64,000 nt of DNA from Streptomyces malaysiense (lineage in GTDB: Bacteria > Actinomycetota > Actinomycetes > Streptomycetales > Streptomycetaceae). The stretch is from contig NZ_LBDA02000067.1 in the NCBI RefSeq assembly GCF_000980885.2, positions 27,955 to 91,954 on the forward strand. The letters are read 5' to 3'. Position 1 is the first letter of the stretch. Each line of letters begins with the position of its first letter. Below are positions 8,717 through 17,141 of the stretch, one piece after another. The translations under genes and the position numbers were made by a program. The notes beneath the pieces were generated by a model that was given only the letters and a program-made list of their open reading frames with translations, searched no databases and was not told the origin of the DNA.

Positions 8717-11023
8717 TCACTCGTTGGTGAATTCCTCCACCACCGTGGCGCCCAGTTCGCGCACGATCAGGTCGTGGCCGGAGAGGGCGGACTCGTCCAG
8801 GTCGGGGTCGTCGTCCTCGGGGATGTCGTCCTCGATGGAGACGGGGGGCGGCTCGGGGGCGGCGGGGCGGGGCGCGGCCGGGCCGGATGCCGAGTGGGCG
8901 GAGCCGCCGGAGGCGGGGGTGGAGGCCCGCGGGGCGGACTGGGAGGGGGCACCGGGGCGGGGCGCGGGCGAGGAGCCCTGACCGCCGCCGGACGCGCCGC
9001 CACCGCCGTGACCGCCGCCGGGGACACCCGGGCCGCCGCCGAAGCCACCGCCAGCGAAGCCCGCGGAGCCGCCCGGGGCCGGGGGCGCGGCGCCGCCGCC
9101 GGACGGGTCGACCAGCGACTCGATCTTCCACTGCACGTTGAACTGCTCGGCCAGCGCGGCGCGCAGCACGTCCTCGCTGCCGCTGCTCGCGAAGTTGTCA
9201 CGGGCCCCGGCGTTCACGAAGCCGAGCTGGAGGGTGGTGCCGTCGAAGCCGGTGACCTGGGCGTTCTGGCTGAGCAGGATCCAGGTGAAGCGCCGGCGGT
9301 TCTTGACGGCCTCCAGGATGTTCGGCCAGAGCACGCGGGGGTCGAGACCGCCGGCGGGAGCGGCCGCGGGGGGCTGGGGGGCCGAGGGCGCGGGGGCGGT
9401 AGCCGGGGCGGGCCGGGCCGTCGGCCGGGGCGCGGCCGAGGGGGCCTGCTGCTGCGGAGCACCGGGCGCGGCGGCCGTGGGCCAGCCACCGGGGCGCCGT
9501 CCGCCTCCGGCGGGAGCGGCCGTGGGCCAGGCGCCGGGGGCGGCCGAGCCGGGAGCCTGGGCGGCCGGGGCCGGCTGCTCGGCGGGAGCGGGCGCCACCG
9601 GGGCGACAGGCTCGGGAGCGGGAGCGGGGGCGGGCATGGGCGCGGGTGCGGGGGCGGCCGGAGCCGCGCCACCGGCACCGGCCCCGCCGCCGGCCCCCGG
9701 CTCGGAACCGGGAGCGCCGCTCGCTCCGCCCGGCACCCCCCGCACGGCCGCCCGTGCCGCCGCCGGGCCACCGCCGGGCGGGACCATCGCGGCCGGGGCG
9801 CCACCGTGGGCCTCCGGCCCGGGGACGTAGCCCATGGCGGGCGCACCGGCGCCCGCGCTGAAGCTGACACCGCGCTCGACACGGTCGAGGCGGGCCATGA
9901 GGGAGCGCTCGTCGCCGTAGGCGGCGGGGAGCAGGACGCGGGCGCAGATGAGTTCGAGCTGGAGGCGGGGCGAGGTGGCGCCGCGCATCTCGGTGAGGCC
10001 CTCGTTGACGAGGTCGGCGGCGCGGCTCAGCTCGGCCGCGCCGAAGGTGGACGCCTGGGCCCGCATGCGCTCCAGGACGTCCGCCGGGGCGTCGATGAGC
10101 CCCTTGTCGGCGGCGTCCGGCACGGCGGCGAGGATCACCAGGTCACGGAGGCGTTCGAGCAGGTCGGCGACGAAGCGGCGCGGGTCGTTGCCGCCCTCGA
10201 TGATGCGGTCGACGACCTCGAAGGCGGCAGCGCCGTCACCGGTGGCGAAGGCCTCGACGACGGAGTCGAGCAGGGAGCCGTCGGTGTAGCCGAGGAGGGC
10301 CGTGGCCATGGCGTACGTCACACCGTCCGCGCCCGCGCCGGCGAGGAGTTGGTCCATGACGGACATGGAGTCACGGACCGATCCGGCGCCCGCGCGCACG
10401 ACGAGGGGGAGCACGCCGTCCTCGACGGGGATGTCCTCCCTCTGGCACACCTCGCCGAGGTAGTCCCGCAGGGTGCCGGGCGGCACGAGCCGGAAGGGGT
10501 AGTGATGGGTCCGGGACCGGATGGTGCCGATGACCTTCTCGGGCTCGGTCGTGGCGAAGATGAACTTGAGGTGCTCGGGCGGCTCCTCGACGACCTTCAG
10601 CAGGGCGTTGAAACCGGCCGACGTGACCATGTGGGCCTCGTCGATGATGTAGATCTTGTACCGGCTGCCCGCGGGGCCGAAGAAGGCCTTCTCGCGCAGT
10701 TCACGGGCGTCGTCCACGCCTCCGTGGGAGGCGGCGTCGATCTCGATGACGTCGATCGAACCCGGTCCGTTGCGCGCGAGGTCCCGGCAGGACTGGCACT
10801 CGCCGCACGGGGTGGGTGTGGGGCCCTGCTCACAGTTGAGGCAGCGGGCGAGGATGCGCGCGCTGGTGGTCTTCCCGCAGCCACGCGGCCCGCTGAACAG
10901 GTACGCGTGGTTGACCCGGTTGTTGCGCAGCGCCTGCTGCAACGGGTCGGTGACATGCTCCTGCCCGATGACCTCGGCAAAGGTCTCGGGACGGTAGCGG
11001 CGGTACAGCGCGAGAGACGACAC
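8717..11023 (-). CDS. dnaX: DNA polymerase III subunits gamma and tau
   Basis: Clamp-loader ATPase of the replicase, 768 aa. AAA+ motifs: Walker A GPRGCGKTTSAR near residue 45, a four-cysteine zinc module (CLNCEQ...CGECQSC), Walker B IIDEAHMV and sensor ATTEPEKV with FRLVPP. A very long Pro/Ala/Gly-rich tract (about residues 400-560) links the gamma part to a C-terminal tau-type domain (WILLSQNAQV), then another low-complexity tail ending in acidic residues. The frame is open 23 codons further up, but conserved sequence begins at the GTG at 11023 (SSLALYRRYRP). A TATAAC box lies 9 nt before this GTG and Shine-Dalgarno is poor, so a very short leader is possible. The SRP RNA gene is immediately upstream, as in many Gram-positive bacteria. 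Confidence 0.96.
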   Translation of the reverse strand: MSSLALYRRYRPETFAEVIGQEHVTDPLQQALRNNRVNHAYLFSGPRGCGKTTSARILARCLNCEQGPTPTPCGECQSCRDLARNGPGSIDVIEIDAASHGGVDDARELREKAFFGPAGSRYKIYIIDEAHMVTSAGFNALLKVVEEPPEHLKFIFATTEPEKVIGTIRSRTHHYPFRLVPPGTLRDYLGEVCQREDIPVEDGVLPLVVRAGAGSVRDSMSVMDQLLAGAGADGVTYAMATALLGYTDGSLLDSVVEAFATGDGAAAFEVVDRIIEGGNDPRRFVADLLERLRDLVILAAVPDAADKGLIDAPADVLERMRAQASTFGAAELSRAADLVNEGLTEMRGATSPRLQLELICARVLLPAAYGDERSLMARLDRVERGVSFSAGAGAPAMGYVPGPEAHGGAPAAMVPPGGGPAAARAAVRGVPGGASGAPGSEPGAGGGAGAGGAAPAAPAPAPMPAPAPAPEPVAPVAPAPAEQPAPAAQAPGSAAPGAWPTAAPAGGGRRPGGWPTAAAPGAPQQQAPSAAPRPTARPAPATAPAPSAPQPPAAAPAGGLDPRVLWPNILEAVKNRRRFTWILLSQNAQVTGFDGTTLQLGFVNAGARDNFASSGSEDVLRAALAEQFNVQWKIESLVDPSGGGAAPPAPGGSAGFAGGGFGGGPGVPGGGHGGGGASGGGQGSSPAPRPGAPSQSAPRASTPASGGSAHSASGPAAPRPAAPEPPPVSIEDDIPEDDDPDLDESALSGHDLIVRELGATVVEEFTNE

Positions 11024-11083
11024 GCTTACGAGGTTATAGGCGCGCACTGACAACCGGCCGCCGAAGCCCCCGCCAACGCAGAC

Positions 11084-11169
11084 GCCCCCCACGCACCCGC
11101 CAGAGCCGACCTACCCTTGCTGCCTTCCGGCCCTGGGGGAGTTCAGTCAGATAGCGCCGCGTGAGGGGC
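11084..11169 (-). ncRNA. ffs: Signal recognition particle RNA, small bacterial type
   Basis: The reverse strand carries the conserved SRP domain IV core GGGCCGGAAGGCAGCAAGG, which binds Ffh. The ends 11159-11169 and 11084-11094 pair perfectly over 11 bp (GCCCCTCACGC with GCGTGGGGGGC, one G-U), which fixes the hairpin at about 86 nt. A TACTCT box about 7 nt before the 5' end could be the -10. Exact ends are estimated from pairing. Confidence 0.93.
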
Positions 11170-11245
11170 TACGCAGAGAGTACCCGATCCGGGCCTGCGG
11201 GAACGAGTTCGCGAGCACCCTCCTCGGTCATGTAATGTTCCGACC

Positions 11246-11333
11246 GGAGGATTCGCCTAGAGGCCTAGGGCGCACGCTTGGAAAGCGTGTTGGGGGCAAC
11301 CCCTCACGAGTTCGAATCTCGTATCCTCCGCCA
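11246..11333 (+). tRNA. tRNA-Ser(GGA)
   Basis: Class II tRNA with long variable arm. Acceptor arms GGAGGAT (11246-11252) and ATCCTCC (11323-11329), anticodon loop TTGGAAA closed by CACGC/GCGTG, T arm GTTCGAATC, discriminator G and an encoded CCA (11331-11333). The only tRNA in the window with CCA encoded. Confidence 0.96.
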
Positions 11334-11352
11334 GTGCCTCACCGGGCACGAT

Positions 11353-11388
11353 GTCGAAGGGCCCCCTGGAAACAGGGGGCCCTTCGAC
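11353..11388 (+). terminator. Terminator after tRNA-Ser(GGA)
   Basis: Perfect 16-bp stem (GTCGAAGGGCCCCCTG and its complement) closing a GAAA tetraloop, 20 bp after the tRNA. Confidence 0.9.
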
Positions 11389-11404
11389 GTGCGGGCGGAG
11401 ACGC

Positions 11405-11546
11405 CCGGCTCCCACCCCGTGAGCTGATCGACGACCCGGGCCGGGACCCCGAGCAGCATGAGCACAGTGGCGGCCGTGCGCCGGGCGTCGTGAAGCCGGC
11501 CGCCCCGAACCTTCGCGTCTTCCAGTAGCCGCTTCCGGTCGGGCAC
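11405..11546 (-). pseudogene. Remnant of a tyrosine recombinase (integrase) C-terminal domain
   Basis: About 47 residues in one reverse-strand frame match the core of actinomycete phage or plasmid integrases: RKRLLEDAKVRGGRLHDAR followed by RTAATVLMLLGVPARVV and a GW pair. The HDAR segment is the H-x-x-R catalytic motif, and the downstream LGV helix and GW are in register. The first Arg box, the rest of the catalytic domain and the nucleophilic Tyr are missing, and the frame runs into the tRNA terminator. Location directly behind tRNA-Ser(GGA) fits an old integration of a pSAM2-like or phage element at the tRNA 3' end. Confidence 0.7.
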
Positions 11547-11689
11547 CCGTGCTTTCACCCGGGACGCACGCGGTTTGCGCACAGCTTGAGGCATCCAGCG
11601 GGCACTGTGTGGCCTCTCCGAGGGCGGTTCGGACGGCGCGGTGCGCCCGGTGAGCCGTGGCTCCGGGCCAGCGGCACCCGGCAGGCCCC

Positions 11690-12451
11690 TCACCAGGTAG
11701 GCCGCGCCGACACGCCGCCGTCCACCACCAGGTCGTGCCCGGTGATCCAGGAGGCGAGAGGGGAGGCCAGGAAGACGCAGGCGTCGGCGACGTCCTCGGG
11801 GCGTCCCAGGCGGCCGGTGGGGGTGGCGGTGAGCCAGCGGTGGACTCCGTCCAGCCAGGTGCCGGAGAGGCCCGGACGGTCGATCAGGCCCGGGGAGACC
11901 GTGTTGACGCGGATGCCGTCGGGGCCGTACTCCAGCGCGGCCGCGCGGGCGTGCGTCACGACCGCCGCCTTGGCCGCGCCGTAGTGGGCGTGGCCGGGGG
12001 CGGGGTGGCCCGCCTCGATGGAGGCGATGTGGGTGACGGTGCCACCGCCGTGCGCGCGCAGGTGGGACGCGGCGGCCTGGGTGCAGGCGAAGACGCTGGT
12101 GAGGTCGGTGTCGACCACCGCGCGCCACTCGGCCGCGGTCATCCCGGGCAGGGGCTGGACCGGCTGCACGGCCGCGTTGTTGACCAGCGCGGTGAGCCGG
12201 CCGCCGGACCACTCCAGGGTGTCGTGGACCAGGCGGTGGCAGGCGTGCTCGTCGCTCAGGTCCGCGCTCAGGACGACCGCCTCACCGCCCGCCTCCCGGA
12301 TCCGCTCGGCGGTCTCCCCGGCCGCGGTGACCGCCGTACGGCAGTGCAGCGCGACCGCCGCGCCCTGTTCGGCGAAGCGCAGCGCGATGGCGCGGCCGAT
12401 GCCGCCGCCCGCGCCGGTCACCAGGGCGGTCTGTCCGTCGAGGAGGCTCAT
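11690..12451 (-). CDS. Short-chain dehydrogenase/reductase, SDR family
   Basis: NAD(P)-dependent oxidoreductase of 253 aa. Rossmann glycine motif TGAGGGIG near residue 12, NNAAVQP in the structural position, catalytic Tyr-x3-Lys in HYGAAKAA with the preceding Ser in IASIEAG, and the PGLIDRPG loop. The ATG at 12451 overlaps the stop of the upstream cupin gene by 4 bp (ATGA). It is the last gene of the operon that starts behind the iron box, so it may act on a product of the acylase and GNAT enzymes. Substrate unknown. Confidence 0.85.
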   Translation of the reverse strand: MSLLDGQTALVTGAGGGIGRAIALRFAEQGAAVALHCRTAVTAAGETAERIREAGGEAVVLSADLSDEHACHRLVHDTLEWSGGRLTALVNNAAVQPVQPLPGMTAAEWRAVVDTDLTSVFACTQAAASHLRAHGGGTVTHIASIEAGHPAPGHAHYGAAKAAVVTHARAAALEYGPDGIRVNTVSPGLIDRPGLSGTWLDGVHRWLTATPTGRLGRPEDVADACVFLASPLASWITGHDLVVDGGVSARPTW

Positions 12452-12924
12452 GGGCGGCACAGTTCCCTGATCCGGGCGGCCTCGGCGGGGTAACGCGCCG
12501 TGAGGTCCGCCGCGTCCCCGTGTTCGTAGTCCGCGTAGGTGAACCCGGGGGCCGTCGTGCAGCCGAAGAACGTCCAGGCGCCGCCGGGGGCCACCCGCGC
12601 CCCCATCCAGGTGCGGGCCGGGACGGTCAGCTGGAGCCGCTGTCCGGCGCGCAGGCCGGGGCCGAGGACGGCGGTGCGGGTGGTGCCGTCGGGGGCGAGG
12701 AGCAGCAGGTGCAGCGGGTCGCCGAGGTAGAAGTGCCAGACCTCGGCGTAGGGGAGGCGGTGCAGGGCGGAGTAGTCGTCCGCCGTGAGCAGGGCCACGA
12801 TGGCGGCGCCCTCGGGGCGGCCGTCCGCCCGCTCGGGCCCGGCCCAGGTACGCCGGAACAGACCGCCCTCGCGGGGGATCGGTTCGAGTCCGTAGTGCGC
12901 GATCAGCTCGTGCGGAGTCGTCAC
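12448..12924 (-). CDS. Cupin_5 (DUF985) family protein
   Basis: Small beta-barrel cupin, 158 aa. The family pattern is clear: LIAHYGLEPIPREGGLFRRTW at the start, YAEVWHFYLGDPLHLLLL and VPARTWMGARV, ending with FFGCTTAPGFTYADYE. Members are often near sugar or amino-acid metabolism, but no firm activity is known. The GTG start is 21 bp after the GNAT gene and the end overlaps the SDR gene by 4 bp, so it belongs to the iron-box operon. Confidence 0.85.
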   Translation of the reverse strand: MTTPHELIAHYGLEPIPREGGLFRRTWAGPERADGRPEGAAIVALLTADDYSALHRLPYAEVWHFYLGDPLHLLLLAPDGTTRTAVLGPGLRAGQRLQLTVPARTWMGARVAPGGAWTFFGCTTAPGFTYADYEHGDAADLTARYPAEAARIRELCRP

Positions 12925-12945
12925 CCCCGGAAGGCTACCCCCGCT

Positions 12946-13530
12946 CTACCCGCGCTCCAGGAAGGCGAGTTGGGCGTGCTTCTCGGGCAGGTACACGTCG
13001 GGGAGGTCCACCTCGGGCAGGACGACGGCCGGTCCGGGCACGAAGCCCTGGCGGACGAAGCGGGCGATCGCCCTGGCGTTGCGGACGTCCGGGTCGACCA
13101 CGAGCCGGCGCCTGCCGAGGGCGGTGAGCGCGTACGTCGTCAGGACCGTGAGCAGCGCGGAGGACCAGCCGGGGCGGGCGCCGGCGGCGCCGGCGGGGGC
13201 GAGGAGGACGTGCACGCCGAGGTCGCCGGGGCGGACGTCGTAGCACTCGCCGACGCGGTCCGCGGCGGGCTCGTACGTCTGGAACAGGGCGGCCGGGACG
13301 CCGTCCTTGGTGACCAGGTGTGCGTGATGGGTGTCCAGGGTGGCCATGTGGGCGTAGATCTCGGCGACCTGGTCGCGGCCGAGGCCGGTCATGCCCCAGA
13401 AGACGGCGCGTTCCTCGCTCACCCAGGCGTGGATCACGTCCGCGTCGGCGGCGGGGTCCAGGGGACGGACGCGGACGGTGCCGAAGCCGTCGACGTGCCG
13501 TTCGTACGCCGGGTACGGGTCAGTGCTCAT
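12946..13530 (-). CDS. GNAT acyltransferase of the siderophore type (AlcB/IucB/RhbD-like)
   Basis: Acyl-CoA N-acyltransferase, 194 aa, of the subfamily that acylates N-hydroxy-lysine, -ornithine or -diamine in hydroxamate siderophore synthesis. Supporting segments: VRVRPLDPAADADVIHAWV at the N-terminus, FWGMTGLGRDQV, LFQTYEPAADRVGECYDV, the GDLGVHVLL strand, and VVDPDVRNARAIARFVRQGF, which lines the CoA site. The ATG at 13530 overlaps the acylase gene by 11 bp. A partner N-hydroxylase and an NIS synthetase are not in the window, so it may modify a siderophore made elsewhere. Confidence 0.85.
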   Translation of the reverse strand: MSTDPYPAYERHVDGFGTVRVRPLDPAADADVIHAWVSEERAVFWGMTGLGRDQVAEIYAHMATLDTHHAHLVTKDGVPAALFQTYEPAADRVGECYDVRPGDLGVHVLLAPAGAAGARPGWSSALLTVLTTYALTALGRRRLVVDPDVRNARAIARFVRQGFVPGPAVVLPEVDLPDVYLPEKHAQLAFLERG

Positions 13531-15616
13531 GCGGGTGCTCCAGGGTGCGGTCCGGGGTGAGCCGGTTCCAGTCGGTGACGACGGGGGCGAGTTCTCCCCC
13601 GAGCCACAGCGGGAGTTGGTCGTGGTGGTGCGGGCTGCCGGGGACGCCGTCGGCGCCGAAGGGGACCACCCAGCGGCTGGCGTCCCGGTCGGCGAGGTCC
13701 CAGACCCAGCGGGCGGCGGGGCCCCGGGCGGCGAGGTCGGTGAGGCCGGGCACGGCGGAGGTGCACAGCACGCAGTCGTGGTCGCCGGCCAGACCGGGGG
13801 TGGCGAGGCCGTCCGGCAGGGCCTGCCAGGGGGCGAGGCGATGGGTGTCCGACCAGGTGCCGGCGGGGGGTTCGGCGGCCACCTCCTCAAGTGCCGTGCG
13901 GACGAGGGACGGACGGTCGATGCCGTACAACTCCTCGGCGCGCAGCAGGTGTTCGAGGGCGTATCCGACGCGCGGGACGAGTGCCAGCCAGGGCCGCAGC
14001 ACCTCCGGGTACTCCGTCGGAGCGGTGAGCGGCGCGAACACCGGTCGCGCGGCGAGCAGTCGTACGACGGCGCCGCGCAGCGCCGCGTAGACGGCCGCGT
14101 CGGTGCTGTCGGCGTCCATGCGGCGGTCCCACGCGAGCAGGCGGTCGCGCAGCCGGGCCGCGGCCGGGGTCAGACCGTCGAGCGCGGCGAGGTGGCCCAG
14201 GAGGGGCGCGGCGGAGGCGAGGTGGGTGTCGGTGTGAATCGCGGCCATGTCCCCGGCGCTCCAGCGGCCACCGGCGTCGAGGAGGGCGCGGATGCGGTCG
14301 GCACGGTGCGGCGGGGCGAACTCCACGCCGAGCGGGGCGGCCGGGCCGCGCTGGTTGGCCATCACGGCGACGCCCTCCGGGACGGGGGCGTACGGCATCT
14401 CGTGCCAGCCCCGCCAGTCGTGGCCGGGGCGCCAGGCGGGTACGGGGTGGAGGAGGTTGGCCCGTGCGCGCAGCGGGACGCGCCCGGCGACCCTGTGCAG
14501 GGTGCCGCCCGCCGTGTCGGCGGCCTGGACGACGTTCACCGGCTCGCACCAGGCGTCCAGGGCCCGGTCGACGTCGGCGACGTTCCTCGCGCGCAGCAGC
14601 CCGAGCAGCGCGCCGAAACCGAGGTCCTCCGTGACGCGGGGCGGATGGCGCAGGGTGAGCGCCTCGCCGTCGGCGGCCCGTGGCCCGTACGACGTCCCCG
14701 GGCCCCCCGCGATCACGGGCCCCCGCTCCGTCTCGATCACCTCGACCTCGACCGGCGCCTCCCCCGCGACCTCCAGGGTCTGTGTGTGCGCGTGCGCCGG
14801 GTGCCAGTGCCCGTCCGGGCCCAGTGCCGTCACCGAGGAGCCCTCGCGGCGCAGGCGTTCGCGGTAGAGGTCCTGGTAGTCGGCCATGGCGTTGGTGATG
14901 CCCCAGGCGACCGCGCCCGCGTGGCCGAAGTGGGGGAGGCCGGGGACGCCGGGGACGGCGAGGCCGAGGACGTCGAACTCGGGGCAGGCCAGGCGGATCT
15001 GCTGGTAGACACCGGGGTCCTCGATGAAGCGGTGGGGGTCGCCGGCGAGCAGCGGGTGCCCGGTTGCGGTGCGGGCGCCGGAGATCAGCCAGCCGTTGCT
15101 GCCCGCCGTGCCGGGCCCGTCCGTGGCGAACAGGCCCACCGCCTCCGGGCCCAGGTGCCGGATCGCCCGCTCGCGCCAGAGCTTGGCCGGGAAGCCCGCG
15201 AAGAGGAGGTGGGTCGAGAGCCAGACGGCGAGCGGGGTCCAGGGCTCCCAGCGGCCCGGGGCGAGCGCGGTGCGGGCGAACTCCGGGGCGCGGCGGGCGC
15301 CGGCCGGCAGGCCCTCGTTGACGCCGTCCGCGTACGACCGCACCCAGTGCGCCGTCTCCGGGTCCCGGCGCTCCAGCGCGGCGAAGCAGCGGCGGGCCGT
15401 GTCGGCCAGGCGGGCCCGGCGGGCGAGGACGTCCCAGGGGAGCTCACCGGGGCCGAGGAAGGAGGCGGACGTGCCCTGGGCGCGGTGCCGTTCGACCTCC
15501 AGCTGCCAGGCCCGGTCGAGCGCGGTGACCCGGCCCTGGGCGCGGGCCAGTCCATGGACGTCCGCCGCGCGCAGGTGGGGGATGCCGAAGGTGTCGCGGT
15601 AGGTCTCGCTGGTCAC
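13520..15616 (-). CDS. Penicillin acylase-family Ntn hydrolase, cytoplasmic form
   Basis: Amide hydrolase of 698 aa, with N-terminal-nucleophile fold after self-cleavage. The alpha chain begins with RDTFGIPHLRAADVHGLARAQG, the usual opening of the family. The new N-terminal Ser of the beta chain is in AGSNGWLISG, followed by HPLLAGDPHR. Later marks are VPGVPGLPHFGHAGAVAWG and NVVQAADTAGG. Unlike secreted penicillin G acylases there is no signal peptide, so it should act inside the cell. GTG start at 15616 with GGAGGGTCCGGG. First gene of the operon directly behind the iron box. With the GNAT it suggests acyl exchange or hydrolysis on a siderophore side chain, which is inference. Confidence 0.88.
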   Translation of the reverse strand: MTSETYRDTFGIPHLRAADVHGLARAQGRVTALDRAWQLEVERHRAQGTSASFLGPGELPWDVLARRARLADTARRCFAALERRDPETAHWVRSYADGVNEGLPAGARRAPEFARTALAPGRWEPWTPLAVWLSTHLLFAGFPAKLWRERAIRHLGPEAVGLFATDGPGTAGSNGWLISGARTATGHPLLAGDPHRFIEDPGVYQQIRLACPEFDVLGLAVPGVPGLPHFGHAGAVAWGITNAMADYQDLYRERLRREGSSVTALGPDGHWHPAHAHTQTLEVAGEAPVEVEVIETERGPVIAGGPGTSYGPRAADGEALTLRHPPRVTEDLGFGALLGLLRARNVADVDRALDAWCEPVNVVQAADTAGGTLHRVAGRVPLRARANLLHPVPAWRPGHDWRGWHEMPYAPVPEGVAVMANQRGPAAPLGVEFAPPHRADRIRALLDAGGRWSAGDMAAIHTDTHLASAAPLLGHLAALDGLTPAAARLRDRLLAWDRRMDADSTDAAVYAALRGAVVRLLAARPVFAPLTAPTEYPEVLRPWLALVPRVGYALEHLLRAEELYGIDRPSLVRTALEEVAAEPPAGTWSDTHRLAPWQALPDGLATPGLAGDHDCVLCTSAVPGLTDLAARGPAARWVWDLADRDASRWVVPFGADGVPGSPHHHDQLPLWLGGELAPVVTDWNRLTPDRTLEHPHEH

Positions 15617-15633
15617 CCCGGACCCTCCAAATC

Positions 15634-15652
15634 TTAGGTTAGCCTTGCCTAA
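15634..15652. promoter_or_regulatory. Iron box (DmdR/IdeR-type operator)
   Basis: TTAGGTTAGCCTTGCCTAA, a 19-bp site with TTAGG/CCTAA ends. It matches the actinobacterial iron-box pattern TTAGGTTAGGCTCACCTAA at most positions. It lies 18 bp before the acylase start and 61 bp before the divergent repair gene. DmdR-Fe2+ binding here would repress the reverse-strand operon in iron-rich medium. Confidence 0.85.
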
Positions 15653-15712
15653 TTTCCAATGAGGGGAATCGTACGCGACGCGCGATCACCCGCGACGCGG
15701 GATCATCGACCC

Positions 15713-16306
15713 ATGGACGTCACCCTGCACCTCGCCCAGGACCCGGCGGCCGACGCGCTGCTCGGACGCTCGCCCCTCGCCGCGCTCACCGGGATGCTGC
15801 TGGACCAGCAGGTCCCGATGGAGTGGGCCTTCAAGGGACCCAGGACCATCGCCGACCGGCTCGGCGCCGAGGACCTGGACGCGCACGAGATCGCCGCGCG
15901 GGACCCCGAGGCGTTCGCCGCGCTGCTCTCCGAGAAGCCGGCCGTGCACCGCTATCCGGGCTCCATGGCCAAGCGCATCCAGCAGCTGTGCCAGTACCTC
16001 GTCGAGCACTACGACGGGGACGCCGAGGCCGTCTGGCGGGGTGTCGGCAGCGGCGCCGAGCTGCTGAAACGCCTGGAGGACCTGCCCGGGTTCGGCCGGC
16101 AGAAGGCGCAGATCTTCCTCGCGCTGCTGGGCAAGCGGCTCGGGGTCGCGCCCGAGGGCTGGCGGGAGGCGGCCGGCGCCTACGGCGAACCGGATTCCCA
16201 CCGGTCCGTCGCCGACATCACCGGACCGGACTCGCTCGCCAAGGTGCGCGCCCACAAGCAGGAGATGAAGGCTGCGGCCAAGGCGGCGAAAGCGGCCCGG
16301 AAGTAG
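15713..16306 (+). CDS. HhH-GPD family base-excision repair protein
   Basis: DNA glycosylase-like protein of 197 aa. It has the GMLLDQQVPMEWAF segment of the HhH-GPD N-terminal bundle, the helix-hairpin-helix LEDLPGFGRQKAQIFLALL, and an Asp-containing continuation. No FeS cysteines of the Nth type are seen. The C-terminus is Lys/Ala-rich (KAAAKAAKAARK), as in DNA-binding tails. The frame is open 18 codons earlier, but the ATG at 15713 begins recognisable sequence. Divergent from the iron-box operon. Substrate lesion unknown. Confidence 0.82.
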   Translation: MDVTLHLAQDPAADALLGRSPLAALTGMLLDQQVPMEWAFKGPRTIADRLGAEDLDAHEIAARDPEAFAALLSEKPAVHRYPGSMAKRIQQLCQYLVEHYDGDAEAVWRGVGSGAELLKRLEDLPGFGRQKAQIFLALLGKRLGVAPEGWREAAGAYGEPDSHRSVADITGPDSLAKVRAHKQEMKAAAKAAKAARK

Positions 16307-16384
16307 CACCGGGAACGGGCCCGGGGGTAAGCCTGGTGGCCCACCCGGGTGGCGGGGAGCGCGGAGCCGTTCCGAGCATGGAGC

Positions 16385-17080
16385 ATGACCGAGGCATCGC
16401 AGCACGGCCCGGAATGGGGACGTGAGTTCGACGACCAGCGCGTCCACGGCGGACACCCGCCGGGCGCCCCGCACGATCCGCAGGCGCGCCGCGAGCGCCA
16501 TGAGGCCGAACCACCGGTCGAGGGGCCGCTGCACGCCCTGGCCGAGGCCGTCTGGCAGGTGGTCCTGGTCACCGGGATCGCCTCGCTGGTCCTGGGCGTC
16601 CTGGTCCTGGTGTGGCCGGGCCACTCCCTGGCCGTGGCCGGCGTCCTCTTCGGGATCTACCTCCTGGTCAGCGGTGTGTTCCAGCTGACCGCCGCGTTCG
16701 GCACCCACCGGGCGACCTCGCTGCGGGTGCTGGCGTTCATCAGCGGCGCCCTGTCGATCCTGCTCGGCCTGCTCTGCTTCCGCGGGCCCATGCAGTCGAC
16801 CCTGCTGCTCGCTCTGTGGATCGGCATCGGCTGGCTGATCCGCGGGGTCACCCACACCATGGCCGCGATCTCCGACCCGCGGATGCCCGCGCGCGGCTGG
16901 CAGATCGCGCTCGGCATCCTGACCTTCGTGGCCGGGATCGTGCTGATCGACTCGCCGTTCCGGTCGGCGGCCGTGCTGACCCTCGTCGGCGGCATCTGGC
17001 TGGTCGTGGTCGGCATCACCGAGATCATCACCGCGTTCCGCATCCGCCACCGGGCGAAGCAGGTGCCGCAGACCGTCTGA
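16385..17080 (+). CDS. HdeD/DUF308-family integral membrane protein
   Basis: Membrane protein of 231 aa with a charged cytoplasmic N-terminus of about 55 residues, then six hydrophobic helices arranged as three similar pairs, typical of the HdeD family (IASLVLGVLVLVWPGHSL, ISGALSILLGLLC, ILTFVAGIVLIDSP). The recurring G-x3-L-x6-P at each helix-loop is the family mark. HdeD in enterobacteria is linked to acid resistance; the role in Streptomyces is unknown. Convergent with the HerA-like gene. Confidence 0.8.
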   Translation: MTEASQHGPEWGREFDDQRVHGGHPPGAPHDPQARRERHEAEPPVEGPLHALAEAVWQVVLVTGIASLVLGVLVLVWPGHSLAVAGVLFGIYLLVSGVFQLTAAFGTHRATSLRVLAFISGALSILLGLLCFRGPMQSTLLLALWIGIGWLIRGVTHTMAAISDPRMPARGWQIALGILTFVAGIVLIDSPFRSAAVLTLVGGIWLVVVGITEIITAFRIRHRAKQVPQTV

Positions 17081-17141
17081 ACCCGTTTCCGTACCGCCGG
17101 GCCCGGCGCGGTCGCCGCCTCCGGTCCGGCGGTCCGCGCGC

